Of a stretch of DNA of 32,265 bases, positions 15,536-23,569 are shown piece by piece (position 1 is the first letter of the stretch; the number at the start of each line of letters is the position of its first letter). The stretch comes from an uncultured Collinsella sp. (GTDB lineage Bacteria; Actinomycetota; Coriobacteriia; Coriobacteriales; Coriobacteriaceae): assembly GCA_900755685.1 (NCBI GenBank), contig CAAEHI010000053.1:1-32265 (forward strand). Direction: 5' to 3'. The translations under genes and the position numbers were made by a program. The notes beneath the pieces are model-generated. The model did no database searches, was not told the DNA's origin, and worked only from the letters and a program-made list of their open reading frames with translations.

Positions 15536-15547
15536 CGGTAAACGGTT
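15536..15547 (+). promoter_or_regulatory. CGGT-N3-CGGT box upstream of LacI regulator 1
   Basis: CGGTAAACGGTT lies 73 bp before the regulator start. It matches boxes before the other sugar genes, with two CGGT blocks 7 bp apart. Confidence 0.5.
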
Positions 15548-15619
15548 GATTTATCAGTCAGGCAGGTAGTGTATGCTAGAACGCAAAAAACAAGCGATGC
15601 AAAACCGACTGGAGAAGTA

Positions 15620-16630
15620 GTGGCAACGATGGACAAGAAAAATGTCTCAATGAACGATGTGGCAGTTGCCGCGGGCGCTTCTCTCAAGACGGTGTCGCGC
15701 GTGATCAACGAGCCCGATAGCGTGCGAGAGTCGACACGCGATAAGGTCCATTCGGCAATGGAGGCGCTCGGGTTTCGAGCCAACTTTGCCGCGCGTTCAC
15801 TCAAGTTGGGCCGTTACGGGTGCATCGGCGTTGTGCTGTTTCACTTGTCAGGCGGTGCCGTGGACATGATTGACGGTATCGCCGATGCCGCCGAAGAGCG
15901 AGGCTTTGCGCTCACGATGATTAAAAAGCGGGCGGGGGAGAAGATGACCCTTGCCGATGCGGCGCGCAGGATGTCGCAGCTTCCCGTCGACGGCATGATC
16001 TTCAACCTGCGTCAGATGGTCGATGACTTTGATACTTTTAAGGCACCGAAAGACCTCAAGACGGTGATTATCACACCGATGGAACATCCTACCTGCTCCA
16101 CCGTCAGTGACGACCAAGAGGGCGGCGCGCGCATGGCGTGCGAGTACTTCTTGAATCACGGGCACAAGAACGTGTACTTCGTCTCTGGTAAGAAAGAAGC
16201 GCTGTCGAGCCAGTGCCGTATGAAAGGTTGGCGAGCGGCACTCGAGGCGCATGACATTGAGCCGCCCGAGCCTCTGCAAGGCGATTGGAATGCGGATAGT
16301 GGCTATGCCGCGGGCCTTGTGCTTGCCGATAAGCCCGATTGCACGGCGGTCCTCGCTGCTAACGACTGCATGGCAAACGGCGTGATGATGGCTCTACGTG
16401 ACAAAGGGCTCAGTGTGCCCGACGACGTGTCCGTGATCGGCTTTGATGACGAGCTTTACAAGACGATACCTAATTCGATTCTGACGTCGGTGAAGTTCCG
16501 CCATCGCGAGCTGGGCATCCGTGCGCTTAACGAGGTTGTCGCAGGTCTGGAAGCCCCGAGCTCCAGAAGCCGTACGCTCGTCTCGGGCGTGCTGGTCGAG
16601 CGTTCCAGCGTGAAGGATCTGCGGTCGTAG
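15620..16630 (+). CDS. LacI-family regulator, module 1
   Basis: The 336-residue repressor has an N-terminal LacI helix-turn-helix (VSMNDVAVAAGASLKTVSRV) and hinge helix (ANFAARSLK, with the Leu that intercalates at the operator centre). A periplasmic-binding-protein-like effector domain follows (RYGCIGVVLFH, DGMIFNLRQM, LAANDCMANGVM, VIGFDDELY). The recognition dipeptide before TVSR is Leu-Lys. GTG 15620 was chosen because GGAG lies 5 nt before it; ATG 15629 is the alternative. It is divergent from the module 1 permease and probably represses it through the palindrome at 15446. Effector is presumably a sugar or sugar phosphate of that pathway. Confidence 0.88.
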   Translation: MATMDKKNVSMNDVAVAAGASLKTVSRVINEPDSVRESTRDKVHSAMEALGFRANFAARSLKLGRYGCIGVVLFHLSGGAVDMIDGIADAAEERGFALTMIKKRAGEKMTLADAARRMSQLPVDGMIFNLRQMVDDFDTFKAPKDLKTVIITPMEHPTCSTVSDDQEGGARMACEYFLNHGHKNVYFVSGKKEALSSQCRMKGWRAALEAHDIEPPEPLQGDWNADSGYAAGLVLADKPDCTAVLAANDCMANGVMMALRDKGLSVPDDVSVIGFDDELYKTIPNSILTSVKFRHRELGIRALNEVVAGLEAPSSRSRTLVSGVLVERSSVKDLRS

Positions 16631-16648
16631 ACGTGCTCGGCCTGTTTG

Positions 16649-16943
16649 TCTCAATCTGTAACAGGTAGGGCCGAAAATCTCAGCTAGATGTTACAGATTT
16701 AGACAATTCGGCCCGGCTTATTCCGTTTGTCTCGATCTGTAACAGTTAGGAGTGAAATGACCAGCCAGGTGTTACAGATCTAGATTGATTGGATTGACCC
16801 ATCTGTTTGTCTCGATCTGTAACATCTAAGCGGTCAAAAGCGGTCTACATGTTACAGATTGAGATTTTTGGCTTGGCCTGTGCGTTCACCTCGATCTGTA
16901 ACAGCTGGGACCCAAAAACTCGGCTAGATGTTACAGATTAAGA
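16649..16943. repeat. Palindromic repeat array 3 (four 55-bp units)
   Basis: Units lie at 16649-16703, 16730-16784, 16810-16864 and 16889-16943, each 55 bp, with spacers of 26, 25 and 24 bp. The array fills the gap between the 3' ends of LacI regulator 1 and the module 2 permease. The spacer after unit 1 ends in TATTCCGTTTG, as does the spacer after unit 1 of array 1, so the repeat really extends over about 80 bp with only the 55-bp part well conserved. Confidence 0.9.
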
Positions 16944-16974
16944 TGAACAGGAGGACGGGTGCGGTCTAAACAAA

Positions 16975-17016
16975 ATGGCCCGCGCATCACGCATCGATGC
17001 ACGGGCCATTTTTTTC
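16975..17016. terminator. Bidirectional terminator after module 2
   Basis: ATGGCCCG (16975-16982) pairs with CGGGCCAT (17002-17009), with GCATC/GATGC inside. T tracts follow on the plus strand (TTTTTTT) and on the minus strand (TTTTGTTT). It serves the minus-strand permease and can also stop plus-strand transcripts. Confidence 0.8.
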
Positions 17017-17042
17017 TGCGAGCGGCAGGTGGCGTCAGCGTC

Positions 17043-18803
17043 TTATGCCTCGAGGTTTTCCTCGATCCAGGCGACGGCACCCTTGGGATCCTTAGTGAGG
17101 TCGATGTACTGTTTGCCCTTGGGCGACAGCAGCGTGATGCCCAGGCGGTCGGTGTCGGCCTTCATCTCGTTGTAATAGGTGCGAACCTGCGGAGCCAGGA
17201 CGATGACGTTGTACTGGTCCATGATGGCGTAGTGGCTGCCGTAGGCACCGGCGTTGGCGGTAATGTCGATGCCCAGCTCGTCGGCGCCTTCCTTAAGCGC
17301 GTTGGCGAGCAGTGCAGAGGTGCCGGCGCCAGCGCACAGAACCAGAACCCTCAGATCCTTGCCCTTAAGGGCGGACGGAGCTGCGGAGGCCTCAGTGGCA
17401 GAAGCGGTCTCGACAACAGGAGCCTCAACGGCGGGGGCGGCAGCGGTCTTGACGGCCTTGGTCTCCTCGGCCTCTTCTTCGGCCAGGGTCTCGGCCTCCT
17501 GCTTGCACAGGACGTTGTCGTAGGCCTTGCAGAACGGGTAGTAGATTAAGAAGTCAACGACCAGCAGGACGACAACCAGGACCAGAGAGATCGGCTGGAA
17601 GTTGGTGTCGATGAAGGTGCCGATCGGTCCGGGGAGTGCCCACGGCATGGCATAGATAAAGCCGTTCATGCCCAAAAAGTCGATGAAGAACTTACCAATG
17701 AGGACGTTGGCCACGGGGGCAAACAGGAACGGGATCAGGAAGTACGGGTTGAGGATGATGGGCGCGGCGAACAGCAGCGGTTCGTTGACGGCGAACATCA
17801 CGGGTACGACAGAGGCTTTGCCGACGGCCTTGAGCTGCTTGGAGCGCATAAAGAGCAGGAAGATGATCGGGACAATGAACGTGGCGCCGGTGCCGCCGAG
17901 TTCGCCGATGTAGTTACCGAAGTTCTCGGTCAGGGCGAGGGCGGGGTGACCGCCGGCCTGCAGCGTGGCGAGGTTGGTGGTGATGTTGCCAAACAGCGCG
18001 GCGTTGAGGGCAGGCTTAACGACCGAGGGGCCGTGGATGCCCATGAACCAGAACAGCGGGATCATGAACCAGATGAGGGCGAGGCCGGCGTAGGAATCGG
18101 CAGCGGCGAACAGCGGGCTCACCAGCGTGGAGATGACGTTGGCAAACGGGACGGCCAAGCAGGTGCGGCAGATAACGTCGATGACGGCGACAAACAGGAT
18201 GGAGAAGCTGAAGGCGAAGATGTCGCGGAAGTTCTGGGCGATGGCGCCGGGGACTTCTTTGGGCAGCTTGATGGTGATGTCTCGCTTAATGCAGAAGGCA
18301 TAGATGTTGACCGTGGCAAATGCGGCGACAAAGGAGCTCAGTAGGCCCTTGGTGCCCATGTTGTCGGTAAAGAACACCGAGACATCGGCGCCGTCGATCT
18401 TGGCACTCGTCTGGGTAACGGCCAAGATGAGCATAGCGCACATGGCGGCGACCATGGTGCTCGTGGCGTTGATGGCCTTGCCGGCAGGCATGCGGCGGTT
18501 CTTGGAGCCGGTCAGCGCGCTTGCGGTGGTGCCGGCGACCATGATGCCCACGACGCCCATCGTGAAGTTGTAAACCTTGTTGCAGAAGTTCACGACGTCG
18601 ACGTTCCACCAGTCGGGCAGCGTAAAGCCGCCGACCGTGGCGACAACGCCCGGCAGGGTCGAAATAAGCAGGAAGACAGAAGAAGACAGGATGATGGGCA
18701 TTGCTGCCAAAAAGCCGTCTTTAATGGCCTGAAGGTAGATGTTCTTAGAGACCTTGTCGAAGTACGGCTGACCTTTCTCCAAGAACTTAACGATCGATTC
18801 CAT
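17043..18803 (-). CDS. PTS lactose/cellobiose-family IICB permease, module 2
   Basis: The 586-residue protein has a membrane IIC domain (MESIVKFLEKGQPYFDKVSK start, MGIHGPSVVKPALNAALFG, FAVNEPLLFAAPIILNPYFL). A Glu/Ala-rich linker around residues 430-480 precedes a IIB domain with phosphocysteine Cys490 in VLCAGAGTSALL. AGAGGAGCG lies before ATG 18803. In this module the GH1 gene comes first and the permease second, opposite to modules 1 and 3. The gap of 176 nt contains a 14-bp perfect hairpin. Like the others it needs an external IIA. Confidence 0.9.
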   Translation of the reverse strand: MESIVKFLEKGQPYFDKVSKNIYLQAIKDGFLAAMPIILSSSVFLLISTLPGVVATVGGFTLPDWWNVDVVNFCNKVYNFTMGVVGIMVAGTTASALTGSKNRRMPAGKAINATSTMVAAMCAMLILAVTQTSAKIDGADVSVFFTDNMGTKGLLSSFVAAFATVNIYAFCIKRDITIKLPKEVPGAIAQNFRDIFAFSFSILFVAVIDVICRTCLAVPFANVISTLVSPLFAAADSYAGLALIWFMIPLFWFMGIHGPSVVKPALNAALFGNITTNLATLQAGGHPALALTENFGNYIGELGGTGATFIVPIIFLLFMRSKQLKAVGKASVVPVMFAVNEPLLFAAPIILNPYFLIPFLFAPVANVLIGKFFIDFLGMNGFIYAMPWALPGPIGTFIDTNFQPISLVLVVVLLVVDFLIYYPFCKAYDNVLCKQEAETLAEEEAEETKAVKTAAAPAVEAPVVETASATEASAAPSALKGKDLRVLVLCAGAGTSALLANALKEGADELGIDITANAGAYGSHYAIMDQYNVIVLAPQVRTYYNEMKADTDRLGITLLSPKGKQYIDLTKDPKGAVAWIEENLEA

Positions 18804-18911
18804 AGTTCACGCTCCTCTTTGCATGAAATCTTAATGGCATGGACGTTGAAAACCTATATGGTCTCCCGCTTGCTAAAAGCCCGGGTGCAGGCGGGGTCGG
18901 TCCCAGGGGGA

Positions 18912-18958
18912 GAGAGGGGAGCGGCTGGGTTTGTATCGCATAGGGCCGCTCCCCTCTC
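18912..18958. other. Intercistronic hairpin, module 2
   Basis: GAGAGGGGAGCGGC (18912-18925) pairs perfectly with GCCGCTCCCCTCTC (18945-18958) around a 19-nt loop, just after the GH1 stop codon. No T tract follows on the minus strand; the permease probably depends on read-through or processing here. Confidence 0.65.
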
Positions 18959-18979
18959 GGGGGAAAGCGAGGCGATGCG

Positions 18980-20428
18980 CTACTGCGCGTCCGCCATAGT
19001 GTCGGCGAGCTCCTTGTACCAGAGTGCCGACTGCTTGATGTAGCGTTTTTGCGTGTCGAAGTCGATGTAGAACAGGCCGTAGCGCTTGTTATAGCCGTTG
19101 GCCCACGAGAACTGGTCCTGCAGGCTCCAGATAAAGTAGCCCTGGACGTCGACGCCCTCGGCGCGCGCCCGGAGCACCTTCTCCATGTGCTGGTCGACAA
19201 AGTCGATGCGCTCGGGATCGGCGACGATGCCGTTTGCGTCGGGCTCGGGGTCCTTGTGGCCCAGGCCGTTTTCGGTGATATAGATGACGGGGAGGTTGGG
19301 ATAGGTGGCGCTGATGTGCTTGAGCGTGTCGTAGAGGCCTTGCGGGTAGATGAGCCAATCCCAGTCGGTGGTGGGGATACCCGGCATATCGACCTGCTGC
19401 CCGACGCCCTTAAACTTAAAGCACGAGGTGCCCTTGTCTCCGGTGCCGTTAAAGCTGTTGGTGGACTCGCCATCGTAGGCGGCGATAAACGCCGACTGAT
19501 AGTAGTTGAGGCCGAACATATCGTTGCGGGGCGCCGCCTTGGCGAGCTCCTCCATGTCGCTGTCCTCAACCGTAAGCGTGGCGTTGTTGGCACGCAGAAT
19601 CTCGTTGATGAGTGAGAGGGTGCGCGCGGAGTAGTGACCCAGGAAGGCGCCGTCCATGATGAAGTCGGTGTAGAAGGCGTTGTACAGGTCGGCGGCGTGC
19701 TGGTCGGCGGGCGAGTCTGTGGCAGGATATGCCGGCGTCAGGACGTTGACCATGCCAATGCGTCCGCCCAGGTGCTCGGTCTCGTCAAGATCCTTATACA
19801 GGTTGACGGCGCGGGCGTGGGCAACGAGCTCGTTGTGCTGGCTCTGGATGCCGCTCGTCACATCAAAGTGATGGTTGGGCGGGAAGTTGCCTTGGATGTA
19901 TTGGGAGTGCGAGAGGCTGATGAGCTCGTTGATGGTGAACCAATTCTTGACCTCGCGGAACTCGCGGAAGCAGAACTCGGCATAGCGCACATAGGCGTCG
20001 ACGGTCTTGCGGTTGAGCCAGTCGCCCTGGTTGAACAGGGCGGCGGGGGAGTCAAAGTGATGCAGGGACACATAGGGCTCGACGCCATACTTTTTGCAGC
20101 AGGCGAACAGCTCGTGGTAGTGCTTAACGCCCTCGGCGAGGGGCTCGGCATCGTCGCCGTTGGGGAAGATGCGGGTCCAGGCGATGGACACACGGATGGC
20201 GTTGAGTCCATGCTCGGCAGAAAGGCGGATATCCTCCTCGTAGCGGTTGTAGAAATCACTGGCCGGGTCGGGCAAAAAGCGACCCTGGGCGACAAGGTAA
20301 TCGTCCCACATGGTCTTACCCTTGCCTGCCACCTTCGTGGAACCTTCCGTTTGGTACGCGGCGGTTGCGGCGCCCCAAACAAAGCCCTTCGGCAGCTGCT
20401 GTACGCGGTTTAGCAAAGACATATGCAT
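18980..20428 (-). CDS. GH1 6-phospho-beta-galactosidase-like enzyme, module 2
   Basis: The 482-residue GH1 enzyme begins with LPKGFVWGAATAAYQTEGST, has acid/base Glu168 (TINEL), nucleophile Glu386 (YITENGLG) and the phosphate-binding block DQFSWANGYNKRYGLFYIDF. The Ser-Trp pair and the K-x-Y spacing are as in LacG. It diverges more from the other two GH1 proteins than they do from each other, including a TINEL instead of TFNEI motif, so a different substrate is likely. Two in-frame ATGs (20428 and 20422) follow GAGAGGG; either may be used. It is the first gene of the module 2 operon, controlled by operators at 20541-20580 and the divergent LacI regulator. Confidence 0.87.
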   Translation of the reverse strand: MHMSLLNRVQQLPKGFVWGAATAAYQTEGSTKVAGKGKTMWDDYLVAQGRFLPDPASDFYNRYEEDIRLSAEHGLNAIRVSIAWTRIFPNGDDAEPLAEGVKHYHELFACCKKYGVEPYVSLHHFDSPAALFNQGDWLNRKTVDAYVRYAEFCFREFREVKNWFTINELISLSHSQYIQGNFPPNHHFDVTSGIQSQHNELVAHARAVNLYKDLDETEHLGGRIGMVNVLTPAYPATDSPADQHAADLYNAFYTDFIMDGAFLGHYSARTLSLINEILRANNATLTVEDSDMEELAKAAPRNDMFGLNYYQSAFIAAYDGESTNSFNGTGDKGTSCFKFKGVGQQVDMPGIPTTDWDWLIYPQGLYDTLKHISATYPNLPVIYITENGLGHKDPEPDANGIVADPERIDFVDQHMEKVLRARAEGVDVQGYFIWSLQDQFSWANGYNKRYGLFYIDFDTQKRYIKQSALWYKELADTMADAQ

Positions 20429-20540
20429 ACACCCTCTCGTCTCGCTGTTCGATATTGTGCGTTTGCGCTCAGGAGGCTCCCTGGTTAGCGTTCAGCGGTG
20501 AAAAAGCCCGATAAACACTATCTTAAAATGATTAGAACCA

Positions 20541-20580
20541 AAATGAGCACGTGAACATTTGACAATGAGCACGTTAACAT
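20541..20580. promoter_or_regulatory. Tandem LacI-type operators of module 2
   Basis: AAATGAGCACGTGAACATTT (20541-20560) and AATGAGCACGTTAACAT (20564-20580) have CG centres 22 bp apart, two helical turns. A third, weaker copy (ATGAGCACGTTAT) starts at 20697 in the leader of the regulator gene. The half-site AATGAGCACG differs from that of modules 1 and 3. Confidence 0.7.
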
Positions 20581-20639
20581 CCGGCTGGGATGTATAGAAA
20601 CAAAACAACTTCAAACAGCCGCGAACGGTTGTATTTGTT

Positions 20640-20685
20640 CGGTAAGCGGTTTTGATTGACAGAAGTTTTCATGTTGTGGTATATG
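20640..20685 (+). promoter_or_regulatory. CGGT box and promoter of LacI regulator 2
   Basis: CGGTAAGCGGTT (20640-20651) sits just upstream of TTGACA (20656-20661), an 18-nt spacer and TATATG (20680-20685). A box directly behind the -35 element is a position used by activators. A degenerate copy, GCGAACGGTT, is at 20621. Confidence 0.6.
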
Positions 20686-20763
20686 GCTCGGGTATCATGA
20701 GCACGTTATCGATGTATGTACGATGCGCCATGGGCGCGGGGAATAGTTGGGAAGCAGGTTAGC

Positions 20764-21801
20764 GTGGAAGGCATGGCTCAGCAGACAAGGAATGGTCATT
20801 CGGCGAGCGCGGCAGAGGTTGCGGCGCTCGCTGGCGTGAGCCGCCAGACTGTGTCTCGCGTGGTCAACGGTATGCCCAACGTGACGGAAAAGACGCGCAA
20901 GCTTGTGCTGGCCGCCATGGAAGAGCTGGGCTTTCGTCCCAATTTTGCTGGAGCGGCGTTGCGCGGCGGGTCGTATCGTTCTATTGGCCTGTGCATGTAC
21001 AACATCACACGTGTCGGTAACCTGGCGACGCTCGAGGGTATCATGCAAGCGGCGCGCGAGCACGATTTTGCCGTCACTATGATCGAGATGGGCGGCGACA
21101 AGCCCTATACACTTGCCGATGCCTCGCGCCGCATGGTCGAGCGACCCGTCGACGGCATGATTCTCAACATGAACCGCATGGCTCCCGATTTTGAGGAGTT
21201 TGTTCCCCAGCCGGGAGTGCGAACGGTCATCCTGTCCATGTATGCGCATCCGCGCTGCACGACGATCGACTCCGACCAGTATGGTTCGTGCGAGCTGTTG
21301 ACCAATTATCTGCTGGAACATGGTCACTCGAATATGCGGTTTGTGGCGGGTCCGGAAAACTCGATTTCCTCGCGTTTTCGTGAGGCCGGTTGGCGCGATA
21401 CGCTGGGTCGTGCTCATGTCGATGCCGCTCCGATGCTGCGTGGCGATTGGAGTGCGGACAGTGGGTACGCCATGGGCGAGCGGATTGCGGCCGAGGTGCT
21501 TGCCGGCGGGTCGCAGGCGCCGACTGCCGTGCTTGCGGCAAATGACCAGATGGCGCTGGGCGTTATCGCCGCGCTCGAGAACGCGGGCCTGTCCGTGCCC
21601 GACGACGTGAGCGTGGTTGGTATCGACGACGCACTCGAGGGACTTGTTCCTCACAATCGGCTGACGACGCTGCGATTTGATTTGCGCGGTGTCGGTAAGC
21701 TTGCGTTTGAGGCGGCGATTGGAGAGAGCTCGTCTATCGAGGCGATTCATGTGCCGAGTACGCTGGTCGAACGCTCGACTGTTAGGGACATACGGGGTTA
21801 G
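20764..21801 (+). CDS. LacI-family regulator, module 2
   Basis: The 345-residue protein has the LacI helix-turn-helix (ASAAEVAALAGVSRQTVSRV), hinge (PNFAGAALRGG) and effector domain (RSIGLCMYNITRVGN, DGMILNMNRM, GHSNMRFVAGPENS, LAANDQMALGV, VVGIDDALEGLVPHNRLTT). The recognition dipeptide is Arg-Gln. GTG 20764 is preferred because AGG lies 6 nt upstream; ATG 20773 is the alternative and an upstream ATG at 20716 lacks a good site. It is divergent from the module 2 GH1-permease operon, with three related operator copies between, one in its own leader, so it probably autoregulates. Confidence 0.88.
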   Translation: MEGMAQQTRNGHSASAAEVAALAGVSRQTVSRVVNGMPNVTEKTRKLVLAAMEELGFRPNFAGAALRGGSYRSIGLCMYNITRVGNLATLEGIMQAAREHDFAVTMIEMGGDKPYTLADASRRMVERPVDGMILNMNRMAPDFEEFVPQPGVRTVILSMYAHPRCTTIDSDQYGSCELLTNYLLEHGHSNMRFVAGPENSISSRFREAGWRDTLGRAHVDAAPMLRGDWSADSGYAMGERIAAEVLAGGSQAPTAVLAANDQMALGVIAALENAGLSVPDDVSVVGIDDALEGLVPHNRLTTLRFDLRGVGKLAFEAAIGESSSIEAIHVPSTLVERSTVRDIRG

Positions 21802-21816
21802 GTCCTACTCCGTTTG

Positions 21817-21952
21817 TCTCGATTTGTAACAGGTAGACGGTCAAAAGCGGGCTACGTGTTACAGATTTAGATTCTTCGGAAAGAGCAATCCTGTTCGTCT
21901 CAATCTGTAACAGCTTGGACCCAAAAACTCGGCTAGATGTTACAGATTGAGA
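21817..21952. repeat. Palindromic repeat array 4 (two 55-bp units)
   Basis: Units 21817-21871 and 21898-21952 are 55 bp each with a 26-bp spacer, in the same orientation as the other arrays. The first unit begins 15 bp after the LacI regulator 2 stop codon; the terminator of the convergent GH1 gene follows. Confidence 0.9.
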
Positions 21953-21973
21953 CAAGCGGCCCCCGAACCGCCC

Positions 21974-22018
21974 AAAAAAGGCCGGGGGCGGCGCGCCGTG
22001 TGACGTGCCGCCCCCGGC
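21974..22018 (-). terminator. Terminator of module 3 (lacE-lacG)
   Basis: On the minus strand GCCGGGGGCGGC pairs with GCCGCCCCCGGC (12 bp, 21981-21992 and 22007-22018), followed by CTTTTTTG. Confidence 0.9.
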
Positions 22019-22063
22019 TGAGAAATGGGGACAGGTTATGTGGGCAGGCGACCCCGCCAGCCG

Positions 22064-23503
22064 CTAGTCCAGACGACGGGTCTGCGCCACGTGCTTATAC
22101 CAGTATGCGCTTGCCTTGGGCGTGCGCTTCTGGGTTTCAAAGTCAACGTAGAAGAAGCCATAGCGCTTGTTGTAGCCATTGGTCCAGGAAAACTGATCCT
22201 GCAGGCTCCACAGGAAGTAGCCGCCCACGTTGACGCCCACCTCCATGGCCTTGAGCAACCAGCGCAGGTGCTGCTCGATGTAGTCGATGCGCGGCTGATC
22301 GTCCACAAAACCGTCCTTGTAGGGGTCCTTGTAGCCCATGCCGTTCTCGGTGATGAAGATCTGCTTGTAGTTGGGGTAGCGCTGCTTAATGTAGACGAGC
22401 AGATCGAACAGGCCCTCGGGATAGATGATCCAGTCCCAGTCGGTGGTGGGGACGCCGGGCTTGTTCACATGCTCGCCAATGCCCTTAACGCGCCAGCGGC
22501 CAGTGCCCTTCTCGCCCGTACCGTTGTGGTGCAGGTCGTTCTCGCCATCGTAAGCCTTCAAGAAACGGCACTGATAGTTGTTAACGCCCAGGTAGTCGTT
22601 GTAGAGCGCGGCTTCGCGCATAATCTCGAGGTCCTCGTCCAAGATTTCGATGGTGCCGCCCGAGACGGCAGCCAGACGGTTGGCGCACTCGAGGGTGTCG
22701 GGCGCGTAGTCGCCGCGGAAGGTGGCGTCGAGCAAAAACTGGTTTTGCAGCACGTGCTCGTTGTTGGCGGCTTTGATGTCGGCGGGGTCGTTCTCGTTGA
22801 GCGGATACTTAAACTCCAGCGACTGGATGACGCCGATCTTGCCCTTAAAACCGCCGTTGTGGAAGGCCAGTACTGCCTTGGCGTGGGCGAGCATCATGTT
22901 GTGCTCGCACTGGAAGGCCTCGGCCAGATGCGCCTTGACGCCGCCGGGGAAGGTGCCCTCGATGTAGGTGTTGGAGGCGTCGGCCCAGATCTCGTTAAAG
23001 GTGAACCAGTAGGTTACCTGGTCGGCGTACTCCTTAAAGCAGAAGGTGGCAAAGTCCACAAAGGCGTCGATAGTCTCGCGGTTGAGGAAGTCGCCCTTCT
23101 CAAAGAGGGGAAGCGGCGTGTCAAAGTGATGCAGCGTGACGAACGGCTCAACATGGTGCTTATGGCACTCGGCGAAGAGATCGTGGTAGAACTGGACGCC
23201 CTCGGGGTTGATTTCGCCGGTACCGTTGGGGAAGATGCGGCTCCAGGCGATGGAGAGGCGAATGCCGTTGATGCCAAACTCTTCGCACAGCTCCAAGTCG
23301 ACGGGGTACTGGTTGTAGAAGTCCGAAGCGGGATCGGGGGAAAAGCGCCCCTGGGCCTCCAGGAAGTCGTCCCAGGCAACCTTGCCCTTACCGTGGGTGC
23401 GGGTCTCGCCCTCTACCTGGTAGGCAGCGGTGGCGCCGCCAAAGACAAAGTCCTCGGGAAACTGCGTAGGCGGGTTGGTGACGCTAGCAGGGTTAACGGA
23501 CAT
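22064..23503 (-). CDS. lacG: 6-phospho-beta-galactosidase, module 3
   Basis: The 479-residue GH1 enzyme hydrolyses lactose-6-phosphate to glucose and galactose-6-phosphate, by family. It shows FPEDFVFGGATAAYQVEGET, FVTLHHFDTPLPLFEKGDFL, acid/base Glu171 (TFNEI), nucleophile Glu386 (FITENGMG) and DQFSWTNGYNKRYGFFYVDF with the LacG Ser-Trp and K-x-Y positions. FYHDLFAECHKHHVEPFVTL closely follows lactococcal LacG. It is downstream of the permease that best matches LacE, which supports the name. The upstream ribosome site is weak (GGAT), suggesting translation is partly tied to the permease 66 nt upstream. Confidence 0.88.
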   Translation of the reverse strand: MSVNPASVTNPPTQFPEDFVFGGATAAYQVEGETRTHGKGKVAWDDFLEAQGRFSPDPASDFYNQYPVDLELCEEFGINGIRLSIAWSRIFPNGTGEINPEGVQFYHDLFAECHKHHVEPFVTLHHFDTPLPLFEKGDFLNRETIDAFVDFATFCFKEYADQVTYWFTFNEIWADASNTYIEGTFPGGVKAHLAEAFQCEHNMMLAHAKAVLAFHNGGFKGKIGVIQSLEFKYPLNENDPADIKAANNEHVLQNQFLLDATFRGDYAPDTLECANRLAAVSGGTIEILDEDLEIMREAALYNDYLGVNNYQCRFLKAYDGENDLHHNGTGEKGTGRWRVKGIGEHVNKPGVPTTDWDWIIYPEGLFDLLVYIKQRYPNYKQIFITENGMGYKDPYKDGFVDDQPRIDYIEQHLRWLLKAMEVGVNVGGYFLWSLQDQFSWTNGYNKRYGFFYVDFETQKRTPKASAYWYKHVAQTRRLD

Positions 23504-23530
23504 GATGATCCAATCGTTTAAATCGAAGGA

Positions 23531-23556
23531 CCAGCCGGTCTTGGATGGTCGGCTGG
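23531..23556. other. Intercistronic hairpin, module 3
   Basis: CCAGCCG (23531-23537) pairs with CGGCTGG (23550-23556), with GG/CC pairs outside, between lacE and lacG. As in the other two modules there is no T tract. Confidence 0.55.
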
Positions 23557-23569
23557 CCCTGAGCGTTAC

